NCBI RefSeq assembly: GCF_023078275.1
Contig: NC_062978.1
Coordinates: 7,826,585-7,890,584 of the forward strand
Direction: 5' to 3'
Length of the DNA stretch: 64,000 nt
Source of the DNA: Leguminivora glycinivorella
Taxonomy: Eukaryota; Arthropoda; Insecta; Lepidoptera; Tortricidae
Shown here: positions 58,501 to 61,396 of the stretch, piece by piece
Position numbering within the stretch: the first letter of the stretch is position 1
How the letters are laid out: each line of letters begins with the position of its first letter
Notes under the pieces: model-generated
Told to the model about the DNA's origin: nothing
Databases searched by the model: none
What the model saw: only the letters and a program-made list of their open reading frames with translations
Position numbers and translations under genes: made by a program

Positions 58501-59085
58501 CTGAACATGGCATGGGCTTTGAACGACATTTTGAAATAGCAAATTCCTATTTAGCATAGAAAGTTCATAAAGGTTGTGCATGGGTTTGCATGCAGAAAAT
58601 ATACTGCGAGCTGACATAATATTATCTCGATCGACTGATGTCTTTAGTCTGTAAGTTAACGTCGTACTTAATTTCATTCAAGTCTAATAACGGCAACGCA
58701 TATGTAGCTCTTCTTATGTTGCTTATATCCATCGGCGATGCCTGCTTGCTGCCTATATCGTAAAACAAACCGGCGGGCGGCGGCGGGGCTGTCAAAATCG
58801 CTGTCAACTTAGCTTCGCTTGACTTGACTTTATCACGATTTCCAAAAAAGGGAGTGTATACTTTTTTATTATTATACCTTGAGTCCCTGCAGGTGAGCTT
58901 CAGAATTAAACTCCACTTTGGAAACAAAGAACCCCGTGGCGTACTCGCGGCCACCGCGCAGCGAGAAGCCAAAGGCGGGCGCGGCGCGGCGCGCGCGCAG
59001 CAGCCGGACGACGCGCACGCGCCGGTCCACCGCCGGCCGGGACCCCGACGTCGTCGACGCCGTTGACGTCCCGTACATGGTGCTC
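8711..59085 (-). CDS. USH1C: Harmonin (USH1C) homologue, PDZ scaffold, 5'-partial, eleven exons
   Basis: The model is complement(join(8711..8728,9853..10371,10992..11321,37711..37905,38914..39406,40364..40587,41495..41639,42174..42329,43897..43921,46051..46159,58878..59085)). The shortest isoform gives 806 aa from the window. PDZ1 is at residues ~22-106 (carboxylate-binding loop FGFSLRGG, then VGDQLVSVNGY). The linker HVGMVPIK...SLSWQYV is diagnostic of harmonin. PDZ2 is at ~149-233 (PGDQILACNG). Then come disordered linkers, an NGH/KR repeat (~519-628) ending in six prolines, and a WH2-like motif (~778-798). Vertebrate harmonin scaffolds cadherin 23, Sans and myosin VIIa at stereocilia and microvilli. 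No PDZ3 is visible here. The harmonin N-domain, if present, must be upstream of 64000 or in an exon I did not find. All phases agree. Confidence 0.88.
8734..9852. other. Last intron of harmonin, nothing else recognised
   Basis: AT-rich sequence. Weak inverted similarity between about 9362 and 9515 (GACAGCAATTT / TGACAGCGGTTTTC) hints at a decayed MITE. No exon or RNA gene is seen. Confidence 0.4.
9853..10371 (-). CDS. USH1C: Harmonin exon: linker and WH2-like motif
   Basis: Acceptor CCTTTCAG, 173 codons in phase 0, donor GTAAGT. It is mostly polar linker (MPAVNGQQNGEHKK..., FVKAPNGTTTMKKLRPVSV). The last ~25 residues read LQSELALTLSRSNLRKKT, which has the amphipathic helix plus L-[KR]-K-T ending of a WH2 actin-binding motif. 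The initial Met codon is simply the first codon after the acceptor, not a start. Confidence 0.8.
10372..10991. other. Intron of harmonin, 620 bp, nothing recognised
   Basis: AT-rich, with no repeat or frame that I can support. Confidence 0.5.
10992..11321 (-). CDS. USH1C: Harmonin exon: NGH/KR repeat ending in a proline run
   Basis: Acceptor ACATTTAG; 110 codons in phase 0; donor GTGAGC. The peptide is a degenerate ~10-residue repeat (NGHQAKREL, NGHQQPKREL, NGHIQKRDTA, NGHILQKRDEL) followed by DNPPPPPP at the boundary. It is probably disordered; the proline run could bind profilin or SH3/EVH1 domains (inference). It is separated from the previous exon by 26.4 kb. Confidence 0.8.
11807..14821 (-). 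CDS. LINE ORF2: endonuclease and reverse transcriptase, 1004 aa
   Basis: The APE-type endonuclease is at residues ~42-250 (HQNICGL, CFSETFVKKG, IVIYRIP, CGDWNID, LSDHDKAQ). The reverse transcriptase is at ~500-780, with FLDMTKAFDLVDH, SGVPQGSNLGPLLFLLFINDL split over adjacent blocks, and the catalytic LFADDTT. A C-terminal domain (YGLMLWGNS...FNHLPNKIKSL) is typical of Jockey/CR1 elements. There are no stops or frameshifts. The ATG overlaps the end of ORF1 by 89 bp in another frame, so the real start may be internal or reached by reinitiation. Confidence 0.95.
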   Translation of the reverse strand: MTLHVTYWRKIQLLWILQNRETLVSFFETKLVKSVSVTHTNKFMIFHQNICGLLGKQDILEIELDDFQNNYQSIDVLCFSETFVKKGCESNIKFENFKLASSYCRQNSRGGTAILIRKTLEAKPVEFISNLASDFYFECCGIDISAINLIIIVIYRIPQQTKSHIGVFMHKLELLLQFLSLKHKQKKIVLCGDWNIDTLKENSAAKDLISVLRSYNFITHIKTPTRMNACIDQMASNMRQVKSDTHTLHLSDHDKAQSILLNIDKIKSYTTWFEYKRDYSTDNIRKFHDSISVLSFCDVLTSNNAQNAFTLFYETLKLFYDLCFPVIRVKVSSAKARVKWLSKGIRRSCQMKRQMLIRVRGKRQKSVCDTVFLKKYNKILKKCIQNSQKNYNNKYVSSSKNKCKATWHLISSNTSNLDTQSNINCLKIDNKTVTNPHDVCTNLNEYFINLCGVRTTRKTNGGIQKNNIKNNQYTMFLNPITDDEVYKLIKSLNNTKSCGVDDISTEMIKLIGLFLSRPLAHVINLSFSQSCFPKELKTAKIIPLFKKGDHCNPGNYRPIAIVPILSKIFEKAFCVRLINFLTKYNILHPNQYGFREGYNTELACFNFVKDITESLNNKIPIMSIFLDMTKAFDLVDHSKLLDKLDSYGIRGQTNNWLKSYLSHRTQCTEITKIEEYNNQIFKVVYRSSDSLVVSGVPQGSNLGPLLFLLFINDLPMAIKHKSILFADDTTIIIRGDNPCTYEDDSNEALTNISCWINNNNLLINLEKTDFVQFSAGKARPPKLNIRIEDVTLQEASSVKFLGLNIDPCLNWKGHIEFLCNRLDRFIFALRKLRQCVSKEAAITAYHGHVSSILNYGLMLWGNSVDVERVFLLQKKCVRAITNTWIGHSCKPIFKELNILPLACMYIYKLCTFVRKFPGYFQKRSDVHSRDIREQYKYLLYQPRCNNSVYKRNSYNMCILIFNHLPNKIKSLEDNIFKRKLRSWLLENCFYSVRNFLNYKDTSDT
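14733..16493 (-). pseudogene. LINE ORF1 interrupted by a MITE (16070-16225)
   Basis: The N-terminal part (16493-16226) opens at ATG with a PHD-like zinc finger (CVKCKG, CSKCKH, ICPSC). After the MITE the frame continues from 16066 as a Ser/Asp-rich linker, a coiled coil (KITDLQEKLRSAEQEIENLL) and a region resembling the SGNH/esterase domain of CR1 ORF1s (CVIFIGEEDF, FSRKTGRVNDKGL). Removing the MITE and one TAA duplication leaves 1602 nt, exactly 534 codons in one frame. ORF1 was therefore intact until the MITE arrived. As it stands, translation runs into MITE sequence and stops at 16074. Confidence 0.85.
16070..16225. mobile_element. MITE, family H (Harbinger-like), copy 1
   Basis: The ends GGCGTCATCCATATATTACG and CGTAATATGTGGATGATCCC are inverted repeats with a TAA duplication on each side (16067-16069, 16226-16228). 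G-runs and C-runs flank the centre. Related copies are at 31605-32352 and 49759-50529. A 3-bp TNA-type duplication suggests PIF/Harbinger mobilisation (inference). Confidence 0.82.
18058..18275 (-). mobile_element. 3' end of an RTE-type LINE
   Basis: Read on the minus strand it ends CTTGGGGGAGGCCTATGTCC ... TGATGATGATGATGA, the untranslated tail of a very common insect RTE-type LINE. Only ~215 bp are left. Confidence 0.65.
18977..19038. repeat. Near-perfect 62-bp palindrome
   Basis: Two 30-nt arms (CACGACTGTCCTAAAAAAGT... and its exact complement) are separated by 2 nt. A second inverted pair (AAAATATCACCT/AGGTGATATATTTT) lies directly to the left at 18943-18971. Confidence 0.85.
19378..19622. 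mobile_element. MITE-like repeat with CAGA microsatellite
   Basis: The ends AAAACCCCCGAC and GTCGGGGGTTAA are inverted. The right half holds a (CAGA)n/(CACA)n run at about 19516-19580. This is a familiar moth repeat with no coding content. Confidence 0.65.
20450..20645 (+). promoter_or_regulatory. Possible GC-rich promoter with arthropod initiator
   Basis: A CpG-rich island in AT-rich intron (GAGTGCAGCGAGCGCGGGCG, GCGCCGGCAGCTCC) is followed by TTATCAGTGCAAGG, which contains a TCAGT-type initiator near 20590. A possible 5' splice site (AATCG then GTGATG) follows at ~20647. There is no coding evidence. It could start an intronic RNA on the plus strand or be a chance GC-rich remnant. Confidence 0.25.
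20829..20930. mobile_element. Palindromic MITE (~100 bp)
   Basis: Arms TGGTCGCGCGATAGACGATA / TATCATTTATCGCGCGACCA and CCGTCCCTATCG / CGATAGGGACGG fold back around ACTATTAGTAAGTA. Confidence 0.8.
21787..22262 (-). mobile_element. tRNA-headed SINE, family S1, with a ~250-bp insertion
   Basis: On the minus strand the SINE starts GACGACCGGTCTGGCTCAGT with A-box and B-box (GGTTCGAATCC) sequences and ends in GATCTGTGTAAGGTGTCCCC. Between about 21822 and 22052 an unrelated insert starting CACAGTATAATAAAG splits it, flanked by a repeated CCCAAAC. Other copies: 36091-36452, 46547-46626, 61123-61396. Confidence 0.8.
22941..23068. repeat. G/C-run repeat, copy 2 (inverted relative to 3303-3455)
   Basis: It has the same block order, in reverse, as the copy at 3303, including GGATCCAGGG, long C runs, CCATACAAATAGACCACGTG and GGGCCTTTACC. 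Confidence 0.6.
23135..23225. mobile_element. Short LINE-tail scrap
   Basis: TTTTTGCGTCCCACTGCTGG followed by GCCTCCCCTC resembles the untranslated tail of RTE-type LINEs. It is too short for subfamily assignment. Confidence 0.4.
24310..24442. mobile_element. Palindromic MITE, family Q, copy 1
   Basis: The ends GACCGTTTTCACATTATCC and GGATAATGTGAAAACGCAC are inverted, with inner palindromes CCGATATCGG. TTA flanks both sides (24307-24309, 24443-24445). The element is 133 bp. Confidence 0.85.
24616..24657. repeat. Hairpin with 17-bp perfect arms
   Basis: TTATAAACTTCTTTGTA and TACAAAGAAGTTTATAA are separated by 8 nt. Confidence 0.8.
24776..24955 (+). mobile_element. Retroposon 3' end ("GCCGCGGGCAAAGGCTAGT" type), copy 1
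   Basis: It shares GTGGAGATAGTTGAAGGGAT, GTGACATAGGCTAC and GAAGCCGCGGGCAAA with the inverted copy at the right edge of the window. This is a widespread moth LINE/SINE tail. Confidence 0.65.
25009..25052. repeat. Perfect 44-bp palindrome
   Basis: The centre is CAAGCAG/CTGCTTG, and each 22-nt arm is the exact reverse complement of the other with no loop. Symmetry breaks at both next bases. Confidence 0.9.
25150..25282. mobile_element. Palindromic MITE, family Q, copy 2
   Basis: It has the same length (133 bp) and ends as the copy at 24310, about 840 bp away in the same orientation, and is flanked by TTA (25147-25149, 25283-25285). Confidence 0.85.
27281..27745 (+). mobile_element. GGTTCCGTAG repeat, copy 1, truncated
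   Basis: It matches 47488-47935 over ~460 bp (ACCGGCCAAGAGCGTGTCGG, GGGTTCCGTAGTTTTCCGTA) and breaks off where the TATAG-phrase element begins. The (GGAC)n end present in copy 2 is missing. Confidence 0.75.
27746..30016. mobile_element. 2.3-kb element of TATAG-type phrases with a 199-bp array
   Basis: The ends CAAGTAACAATTT (27746) and AAAATGTTACTTG (ending 30016) are short inverted repeats. Throughout, words of the form (C)TATAG, TAATAG, CATAACAG and TGTATAAC recur every ~20 bp. The right half is the tandem array at 28902-29896. No reading frame exceeds 90 codons. I do not know this family. Confidence 0.65.
28902..29896. repeat. Five tandem 199-bp units
   Basis: Unit starts (CTATAGCGGCTTGTCGGGAA or close variant) are at 28902, 29101, 29300, 29499 and 29698. 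Middle units are nearly identical; the first and last have drifted most. Confidence 0.92.
30148..30949. mobile_element. 802-bp DNA element with 7-bp target duplication
   Basis: The ends CACACTGACTATTATAAATG and CATTTATAACAGCCAGTGTG are inverted repeats that continue for ~40 bp. GGAGCAC flanks both sides (30141-30147, 30950-30956). An inner hairpin (GTGTGAGAGGGACAG / CTGTCCCTGTCACAC) sits at 30181-30232. It has no transposase. Confidence 0.75.
31188..31370 (-). mobile_element. Dispersed SINE-like repeat, copy 2
   Basis: Reverse-orientation relative of 340-572, sharing CAATCACGCCTGTATCCCAT and AACCCATATCCCA. Confidence 0.55.
31605..32352. mobile_element. MITE, family H, copy 2 (748 bp)
   Basis: Inverted ends GGGATCATCTATAAATTACG / GTAATTTATGGATGAGCCC with TTT on each side. 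The interior carries ~270 bp of the TTTTTCACCACACCAAC repeat also found at 57245-57995. Confidence 0.78.
32860..33062. repeat. Foldback-type repeat relative (CTCGG...GCCCCCTTG)
   Basis: It contains TGTGTTACACTCGGGTGCAA, a short inverted pair (GAACCACTCGCTTCGCTCGTGGTTC) and ACAACTTTGCCCCCTTG, all of which recur in the 57.2-58.0-kb foldback element. Confidence 0.55.
33690..34262 (-). repeat. Dispersed element with 121-bp tandem units, locus 1
   Basis: GGAACTCCTCAAATCTGAA starts at 33825, 33946, 34067 and 34188, exactly 121 bp apart. The left flank (TGTATGCATACAGGTTGGTC, CAGAACCCAGTTCTGATG) matches the right flank of locus 2 at 46830-47380 in reverse orientation. Confidence 0.88.
34264..34420 (-). 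mobile_element. SINE family S2, 3' fragment
   Basis: Reverse complement of the 3' half of the full element at 49191-49503 (CCTCCTTGCGTTATCCCGGC ... TCAACCCGAAGGGTAA). It abuts the 121-bp array. Confidence 0.75.
35212..35733 (-). mobile_element. 5'-truncated RTE-type LINE with 16-bp target duplication
   Basis: AACAATTATCATATTA occurs at 35196-35211 and 35734-35749. Between them the minus strand encodes the C-terminal end of a reverse transcriptase (IRPILMYGCEAWTLT, TRLRWLGHLERM, GRPRYRWCEEALKDL) and ends in an (AGT)n tail. The 5' junction carries a GTT/TTG run (ACAACAACAACAAC on plus). Confidence 0.9.
35238..35709 (-). pseudogene. Reverse transcriptase C-terminal fragment of the RTE-type LINE
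   Basis: About 155 codons are open, from KIRVYKTVIRPILMYGCEAW to a stop after KILFGSLSQ. All catalytic RT motifs lie upstream of the truncation, so the fragment is dead. Confidence 0.88.
35887..36006 (+). mobile_element. Possible LTR-type or promoter-bearing repeat fragment
   Basis: GGGGGTACGGCAGTACCCCC is a strong inverted repeat. It is followed by TATAAAAG, a GC-rich hairpin and GAAGCAATTCGAGCC. The layout resembles the promoter end of a retroelement, but I cannot place it in a family. Confidence 0.3.
36091..36452 (-). mobile_element. SINE family S1 copy with MITE inserted in the B box region
   Basis: The SINE body (GGACACCTTACACAGATCAA to the tRNA head ending at 36452) is split after GGTTCGAACCCAGG by the element at 36241-36387. 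Removing it rejoins the head at AGGACCGCGG. Confidence 0.78.
36241..36387. mobile_element. Palindromic MITE (GTTGCCGAATGGCA ends)
   Basis: GTTGCCGAATGGCA and TGCCATTCGGCAAC bound a 147-bp element with further inverted AACGAAACGC/GCGTTTCG words. A related fragment (CTATCTATCTCTATCGCTCT) lies at about 37500-37556. Confidence 0.8.
37074..37690 (+). pseudogene. Inverted, decayed copy of the harmonin PDZ2-end/ESSGYNSS exon
   Basis: On the plus strand, TTACATTGTTCAG is followed by a sequence matching the real exon (AGAGTELVSKESSDYNSS in translation) to GTTGATAG then GTCAGTATAC at 37307. So both splice-site dinucleotides survive. It is 234 nt against 224 in the real exon and a shift leads to a stop. 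A second decayed unit runs to ~37480 and a third scrap (CAGCTCGGCGTCTGCGGCCG) to ~37690, abutting the donor of exon 37711-37905. It lies antisense to the gene, so it cannot be included in the normal transcript. Confidence 0.85.
37711..37905 (-). CDS. USH1C: Harmonin exon: Lys-rich helical linker
   Basis: Acceptor TTCACCTAG; 65 codons in phase 0; donor GTAAGT. It encodes NKKNSNPEN..., then a charged helix VDDKKKQHDALMDEFKKVHR. GC content is higher than in the surrounding intron. Confidence 0.82.
38159..38296. mobile_element. Palindromic MITE, family P, copy 2
   Basis: Nearly perfect arms (GGCCTAGCACATGATGGCCG / CGGCCATCATGTGCTAGGCC) around ATTAATGACATAAGGAC. It lies in the harmonin intron 37906-38913. 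Confidence 0.85.
38393..38521. mobile_element. MITE with GTCACCGGCATAAA ends
   Basis: GTCACCGGCATAAAGAAGTG and CACTTATTTATGCCGGTGAC are inverted, and the match extends to GTACCTTGTC. A half-end (GTGCCGGTGACTGTAC) recurs at 38820. Confidence 0.8.
38914..39406 (-). CDS. USH1C: Harmonin exon: disordered linker
   Basis: Acceptor TTTGTTACAG, one base, 164 codons, then a GTGAGA donor. It encodes an acidic/Asn/Ser-rich linker (SLDFDWKNMDIHNFD...) ending EEIQKRKL. No domain is recognised. The phase fits only with the AG-ending donors of the preceding array exon. Confidence 0.82.
39509..40534 (-). repeat. 171-bp tandem array of a coding segment, each unit with a 5' splice site
   Basis: Five full 171-bp units (57 codons, ESSGYNSS...SVYRAGAQ) and a decayed sixth occur in one open frame. 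The candidate donor junctions end at 40364, 40193, 40022, 39851 and 39680, exactly 171 bp apart, each reading AG then GTCAGTATAC. In the sixth copy near 39545 the GT is mutated to AT. The units ending at 40022 and 39851 differ at only two positions in my reading, which suggests recent duplication or gene conversion. Confidence 0.9.
40364..40587 (-). CDS. USH1C: Harmonin exon: end of PDZ2 plus first ESSGYNSS unit (shortest form)
   Basis: Acceptor TATTTTCCAG; in phase 0 it encodes AISAMKASGRLELLIREGAG, the last helix and strand of PDZ2, then the segment starting ESSGYNSSASSAAGE. The first donor (GACAG then GTCAGT) ends the exon at 40364 with two bases over. AG plus A of the next exon restores Arg. 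The reading frame does not stop here: it runs on through four more complete repeats of the same 57-aa segment, each with an equivalent donor, to about 39580. The true 3' boundary is therefore ambiguous and may be variable. Confidence 0.82.
40840..40918 (-). mobile_element. SINE family S2, 3' fragment
   Basis: CCTCCTTGCGTTATCCCGGC and CTCATGGGAGTCTGAGGTCC match the 3' end of the element at 49191. It lies in the harmonin intron 40588-41494. Confidence 0.7.
41060..41452 (+). pseudogene. LINE reverse transcriptase C-terminal fragment split by a MITE
   Basis: Plus-strand translation gives RRGKMLGHLIRHDEFIENIL, then RGRPRRAYMTQIKEKINVVS, before the MITE. After it, EVKRKAENRHSWKLLHRQES and a stop follow. 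This is the well-known C-terminal end of a moth endonuclease-reverse transcriptase. Upstream domains are missing. Confidence 0.88.
41242..41380. mobile_element. Palindromic MITE, family P, copy 3
   Basis: CAGGGTTAGCACATGATTG ... ATCATGTGCTAGGCCTA is inserted in the LINE fragment. CAG occurs directly on both sides (41239-41241, 41381-41383), and removing the element plus one CAG restores the LINE frame (TATCAGGAAGTC). Confidence 0.88.
41495..41639 (-). CDS. USH1C: Harmonin exon: core of PDZ2
   Basis: Acceptor ATCTCCAG; one base completes Gly; 48 codons include KPGIFVQFVREN, AGLRPGDQILACNG and FANVSFND; donor GTAAGT in phase 0. The KPGIF...GDQI spacing matches PDZ2 of harmonin. Confidence 0.9.
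42174..42329 (-). CDS. USH1C: Harmonin exon: linker and start of PDZ2
   Basis: Acceptor TTTTTTCTCAG; one base, 51 codons, two bases; donor GTAAGT. It encodes SLSWQYV, a Ser-rich linker, and the first PDZ2 strand ending AKLGC. Confidence 0.88.
42822..43122. mobile_element. MITE with ~58-bp terminal inverted repeats (301 bp)
   Basis: GTATAGGTGAAAAACTTAAG at the left mirrors CTTAGGTTTTTTACCTATAC at the right, with AAAGTCACCTGTTGTATGTG and its complement inside. It lies in the harmonin intron 42330-43896. Confidence 0.85.
43897..43921 (-). CDS. USH1C: Harmonin 25-nt microexon (PDZ1-PDZ2 linker)
   Basis: GTTTTTTACAG is followed by 25 nt and then GTAAGTG. With one base from the upstream exon and one from the downstream exon it encodes HVGMVPIKD, matching the conserved vertebrate linker HIGLIPVK in type and position. 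Skipping it would break the frame (25 is not a multiple of 3). Confidence 0.85.
44625..45145. mobile_element. TA-flanked DNA element, copy 2 (uninterrupted)
   Basis: It runs from AGACGATACAGGAGGGG to CTCCTGATGTATCGTCT with TA on both sides, co-linear with 11435-11504 plus 17106-17550. It preserves the empty site GAAGATAGAGCAATG of the LINE. Confidence 0.82.
46051..46159 (-). CDS. USH1C: Harmonin exon: C-terminal half of PDZ1
   Basis: CCACAG precedes VGDQLVSVNGYRVDD...LKIKVR, 36 codons plus C, then a GTGAGT donor. A 12.7-kb intron separates it from the first half of the domain, and the join is exactly in phase. Confidence 0.9.
46547..46626 (-). mobile_element. SINE family S1, 3' fragment
   Basis: GGGGACACCTTACACAGATC through CTATGGGTGCTAAGCGACGA; the tRNA head is absent. 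Confidence 0.75.
46830..47385 (+). repeat. Dispersed element with 121-bp tandem units, locus 2
   Basis: CAGATTTGAGGAGT words start at 46961, 47082 and 47203, 121 bp apart. The right part (CCAGAACTGGGTTCTGAG, CGGTCCAGTAACGACGGAGA) mirrors the left flank of locus 1. Confidence 0.88.
47488..48030 (+). mobile_element. GGTTCCGTAG repeat, copy 2, with (GGAC)n end
   Basis: AGGGTTCCGTAG near the start and CTACGGAACCCT at the end are inverted. (GGAC)n and (AGAC)n run at about 47953-47990. This is a familiar moth repeat family without coding capacity. Confidence 0.78.
49191..49503 (+). mobile_element. tRNA-headed SINE, family S2, full length
   Basis: It starts GCGCTGGTGGCCTAACGGTA with a pol III A-box, and the B-box is GGGTTCAAATCCCGG. 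It ends ...GGATAACGCAAGGAGGATGA and a GAT repeat. CTATACTTGAA before it and CTATACTTCAA after it look like an 11-bp target duplication. Fragments of the family lie at 34264 and 40840. Confidence 0.85.
49759..50529. mobile_element. MITE, family H, copy 3 (771 bp)
   Basis: GGGGCTGTCCATAAATTACG and CGTAATTTATGGACGGCCCC are inverted ends with TAA on both sides (49756-49758, 50530-50532). Long C runs lie near each end. A retroposon scrap (about 50040-50202, ending CGGGCGAAGCCGGGGCGG) is nested inside. Confidence 0.85.
51420..51601 (-). CDS. Candidate orphan coding exon (CPICG motif)
   Basis: In a GC-rich patch, the minus strand opens at ATG 51601 and encodes ~60 residues (MNESKFRGPGDDESGGPRSA..., SCPICGARGDLSGSF...) before an ACAAT then GTAAGC donor at 51420. 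A C-x2-C pair is present. The phase (two bases over) does not fit the next harmonin exon (phase 0 at 46159), so it is not an alternative harmonin start as drawn. The plus strand is also open here, so composition alone could explain it. Confidence 0.25.
52891..54391. mobile_element. Short MITE split by hAT-like element 2
   Basis: GGGGCCGATTTTTGAGTCTC (52891) and GAGACTCAAAAATCGGTCCCC split at the far end (54391) are inverted repeats. Without the hAT it is ~125 bp. A tandem relative follows directly at 54395-54525 (GGGCCGATTTTTGAGTCTCA ...). Confidence 0.8.
52946..54320. mobile_element. Non-autonomous hAT-like element 2 (1375 bp)
   Basis: The ends TAGGGTTTGC and GCAATCCCTA are inverted with the 8-bp duplication CTGAAAAT (52938-52945, 54321-54328). 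Within ~150 bp of each end CCCGGTA, GGTACCG and CCCGGGA words recur densely. No transposase frame is visible. Confidence 0.85.
57245..57995. mobile_element. Foldback element with ~290-bp inverted arms
   Basis: The left arm (TTTTCACCACCCCAACTGG ... GTTTTACTCGGTGGCAAAG, 57256-57525) and the right arm (CTTTGCCTCCGAGTGAAACA ... GGTGCGGTGAAAAA, 57730-57993) are diverged reverse complements. The middle includes TTGCCCCCTTG (inverted) and GAACCGCGAGCGTAGCGAG. Relatives lie at 31790-32060 and 32860-33062. Confidence 0.75.
58878..59085 (-). CDS. USH1C: Harmonin exon: N-terminal half of PDZ1
   Basis: The acceptor TTCCTTCCAG leaves one base (G), then 69 codons follow to AAG and a GTATAA donor (phase 0). 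The peptide is GC-rich-encoded and contains RRVRVVRLLRA, FGFSLRGG and GFFVSKVEFNSEAHLQGLK. An internal ATG at 59078 could serve as a start if the exon is 5'-terminal in some transcripts. The one-base phase implies an upstream exon. Confidence 0.85.
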
Positions 59086-61122
59086 CTGGAAGGAATAGAG
59101 GTATAGTGAGAAAGAGGAACCGCAAGAGTACTATTATCTCAACTCCACGAGTCCGTATTCATGACGATAATTAACCTATTGAGGGTTGAGGAAGGACTGT
59201 AGGACCCTTATTCGACATGCGAAAACTGACGTACCTAATATATACATATCGTGTAAATCGTGATGTTTTTTGTTGGTGTGGATAAAATAATGATTTGTCG
59301 AAATTGTCGAATTGTGAACAGTTAGGTGAAAAGTGTAATACCCAAAGTATTGTACCTAATCCTTGTAGTTAAATGAACAAACTAGATTTTTTGCTATTTT
59401 TTTTTATAAGTTACTTTAATAGGTAAGTTTTAGTTTTACAATTGAATCACGATAGAATCTATGGTTGATTTTAAATATGCGAAATCAGACATTTATTTGT
59501 CGATTGAATTTGATAAGAAAGTTAGGCACACATTATAAGTTTTAATGTACCTAGATCTAAAACCTATAAATCCTATCTTATATTGGTAATCTTGTATCGA
59601 CTTACCGATTAAAATCCTTTGACCTCGAAAATATTAATTTCCATTTTCCAGTTAGTATACCAGTAAAGTTTTCAGAGAAAAATGGAAACATAATGTGAGG
59701 CAAAAAATCACAAATTCACTAACAATAATTCATTGTCAAACCGTTATTTATTTACATTTTACGTATGAAACATACATTGCAACAGTACGTCGTAGAAGTA
59801 CACTTGATTGTACTTTGACATTGGGATAAAATGAGAAAAGATCAGATGATAAAACTGAATCAATACGTTGTTCACCCAATAGCTATCAATTGATAACAAA
59901 TTTAACATACTCTATTTTAGAGTAATGTTATCTCTGAAAGGTTAGACGCCTTAAGTCTAAGCTACTTTCTCTAGTTTTTTCTGGAATGAGTGTTCAATCA
60001 AAACATTTTTAGTACATGTGGTGTTTTATTCCTGAACTAATTCGCAAAGTATCACATTTCTTGTCAGGTCGAAACTTCAAAGGGCCATAAATACGTACTG
60101 AAAACGTCGTACTATACACGCGCGCAAATTCATAAGGCGTGTCGATTTAAAACACTCCCTTTTGGTCGTGTTTTAATTTATTGCCACTCGTTTCTAGCTT
60201 CCTCTTTTCCGCACTTGTATCGTAATGTACATTTTTTCCGTGTCTCCGTTCCTCTTAACGCTGTATCGTACATATAAAGGCATTTATCAGGATTAACCTA
60301 AAACAAGAAGCCGTGGAAAAGGCTGACTGTGAAATTGCTCACGTCACTCACGTGCCGCCTAATGCCATTGACAAACTGCTAAGTACCGTACAGCTGTAAA
60401 CCGTTTGTGGTTTCCTGTTCAGAGTGTTCGGACCTCTAGAACAAATGCAAAATCTGCGGTAATTTCACTTATACCGTTAAAGTTGCGACGGTTTAAAGTT
60501 AGACAAGATTTAGCGTTAATTGACAACATTTCATATTTTTGAGTACTACTTTTTATTGTTTGGTTTGAAAGAACTTAATACTAAAAGATACACGTATTTT
60601 TTTATTTTTCCAAAAACTGCTATTTTAATGAGAAAATCCCTTCTTATTACTACTTCGAGCAGAAAGAGCGTAAGTTACAAACGTCAAGACGCAGCTTCGT
60701 GACGTCACATGTGTTGTTTCATACACCTAAGAAAACGACAAAATCTTTTAAAAAAAATAAAGTTTTAACAGTCAGCTCAAACAGTCCGGTATGTTTGACT
60801 GTCAAGTGTCACTGTCAACCCATAGTGGATGACTACGAACCATAGACTAAGCCATGAAATTTTTAATATCTTTGCTACGAACTGTGATAAGTGTCACTGT
60901 CAAACTCAAGGGACATCCCAACTGGAAGATTTTTTTCTTATAGTGGCAGCTCTAAATCAGCTATTTGACGTCACTTCCCCTTTAAACTATTTTTATGATT
61001 TTTTATACTAAAAATACGGAAAAAAAAAATTAAAAAAAATATTTATGTGATCTACAAGCGTATATCTCGAAATGGTTTTCGATTTAGGGACATTGAAAAT
61101 TTTGAAACGTTGTCAATTATCC

Positions 61123-61396
61123 GACGACCGGTCTGGCTCAGTCGGTAGTGACCCTGCCTGCTGAACCGCGGTCCCAGGTTCGAATCCCGGTAAGGGCATT
61201 TATTTGTGTGATGAGCACAGATATTTGTTCCTGAGTCATGGATGTTTTCTATGTATATAAGTATGTATTTATCTATTTAAGTATGTATATCGTCGCTTAG
61301 CACCCATAGTACAAGCTTTGCTTAGTTTGGGGCTAAGTTGATCTGTGTAAGGTGTCCCCCAATATTTATTTATTTTATTTTATTTATTTATTTATG
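61123..61396 (+). mobile_element. tRNA-headed SINE, family S1, full length
   Basis: It begins GACGACCGGTCTGGCTCAGT (A-box) with B-box AGGTTCGAATCCCGG, continues through GTGATGAGCACAGATA and CTATGGGTGCTAAGC (inverted here), ends GATCTGTGTAAGGTGTCCCC and has a (TTTA)n tail. It is the best-preserved copy of the family in the window. Confidence 0.85.

Larger units (their letters stand above)
46160..58877. other. 12.7-kb harmonin intron between the two halves of PDZ1
   Basis: It holds the repeats listed here plus the GC-richer candidate exon at 51420-51601. Stretches 50720-51360, 51730-52880, 54540-57230 and 58000-58870 show nothing I can name beyond scraps. A tRNA-like B-box palindrome (ACCGGGTTCCGAACCCGG, ~56137) sits in a decayed SINE-like stretch to ~56330. 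Confidence 0.5.

Noticed and set aside
58622..59125. 167-codon minus-strand frame overlapping PDZ1 exon
   Set aside because: It reads the exon in the wrong phase (Arg/Gly-rich from GC-rich codons) and runs through the donor into intron.
61123..61200. tRNA gene candidate
   Set aside because: It has A and B boxes but is the head of a SINE whose body and (TTTA)n tail follow; the same head occurs in other copies.
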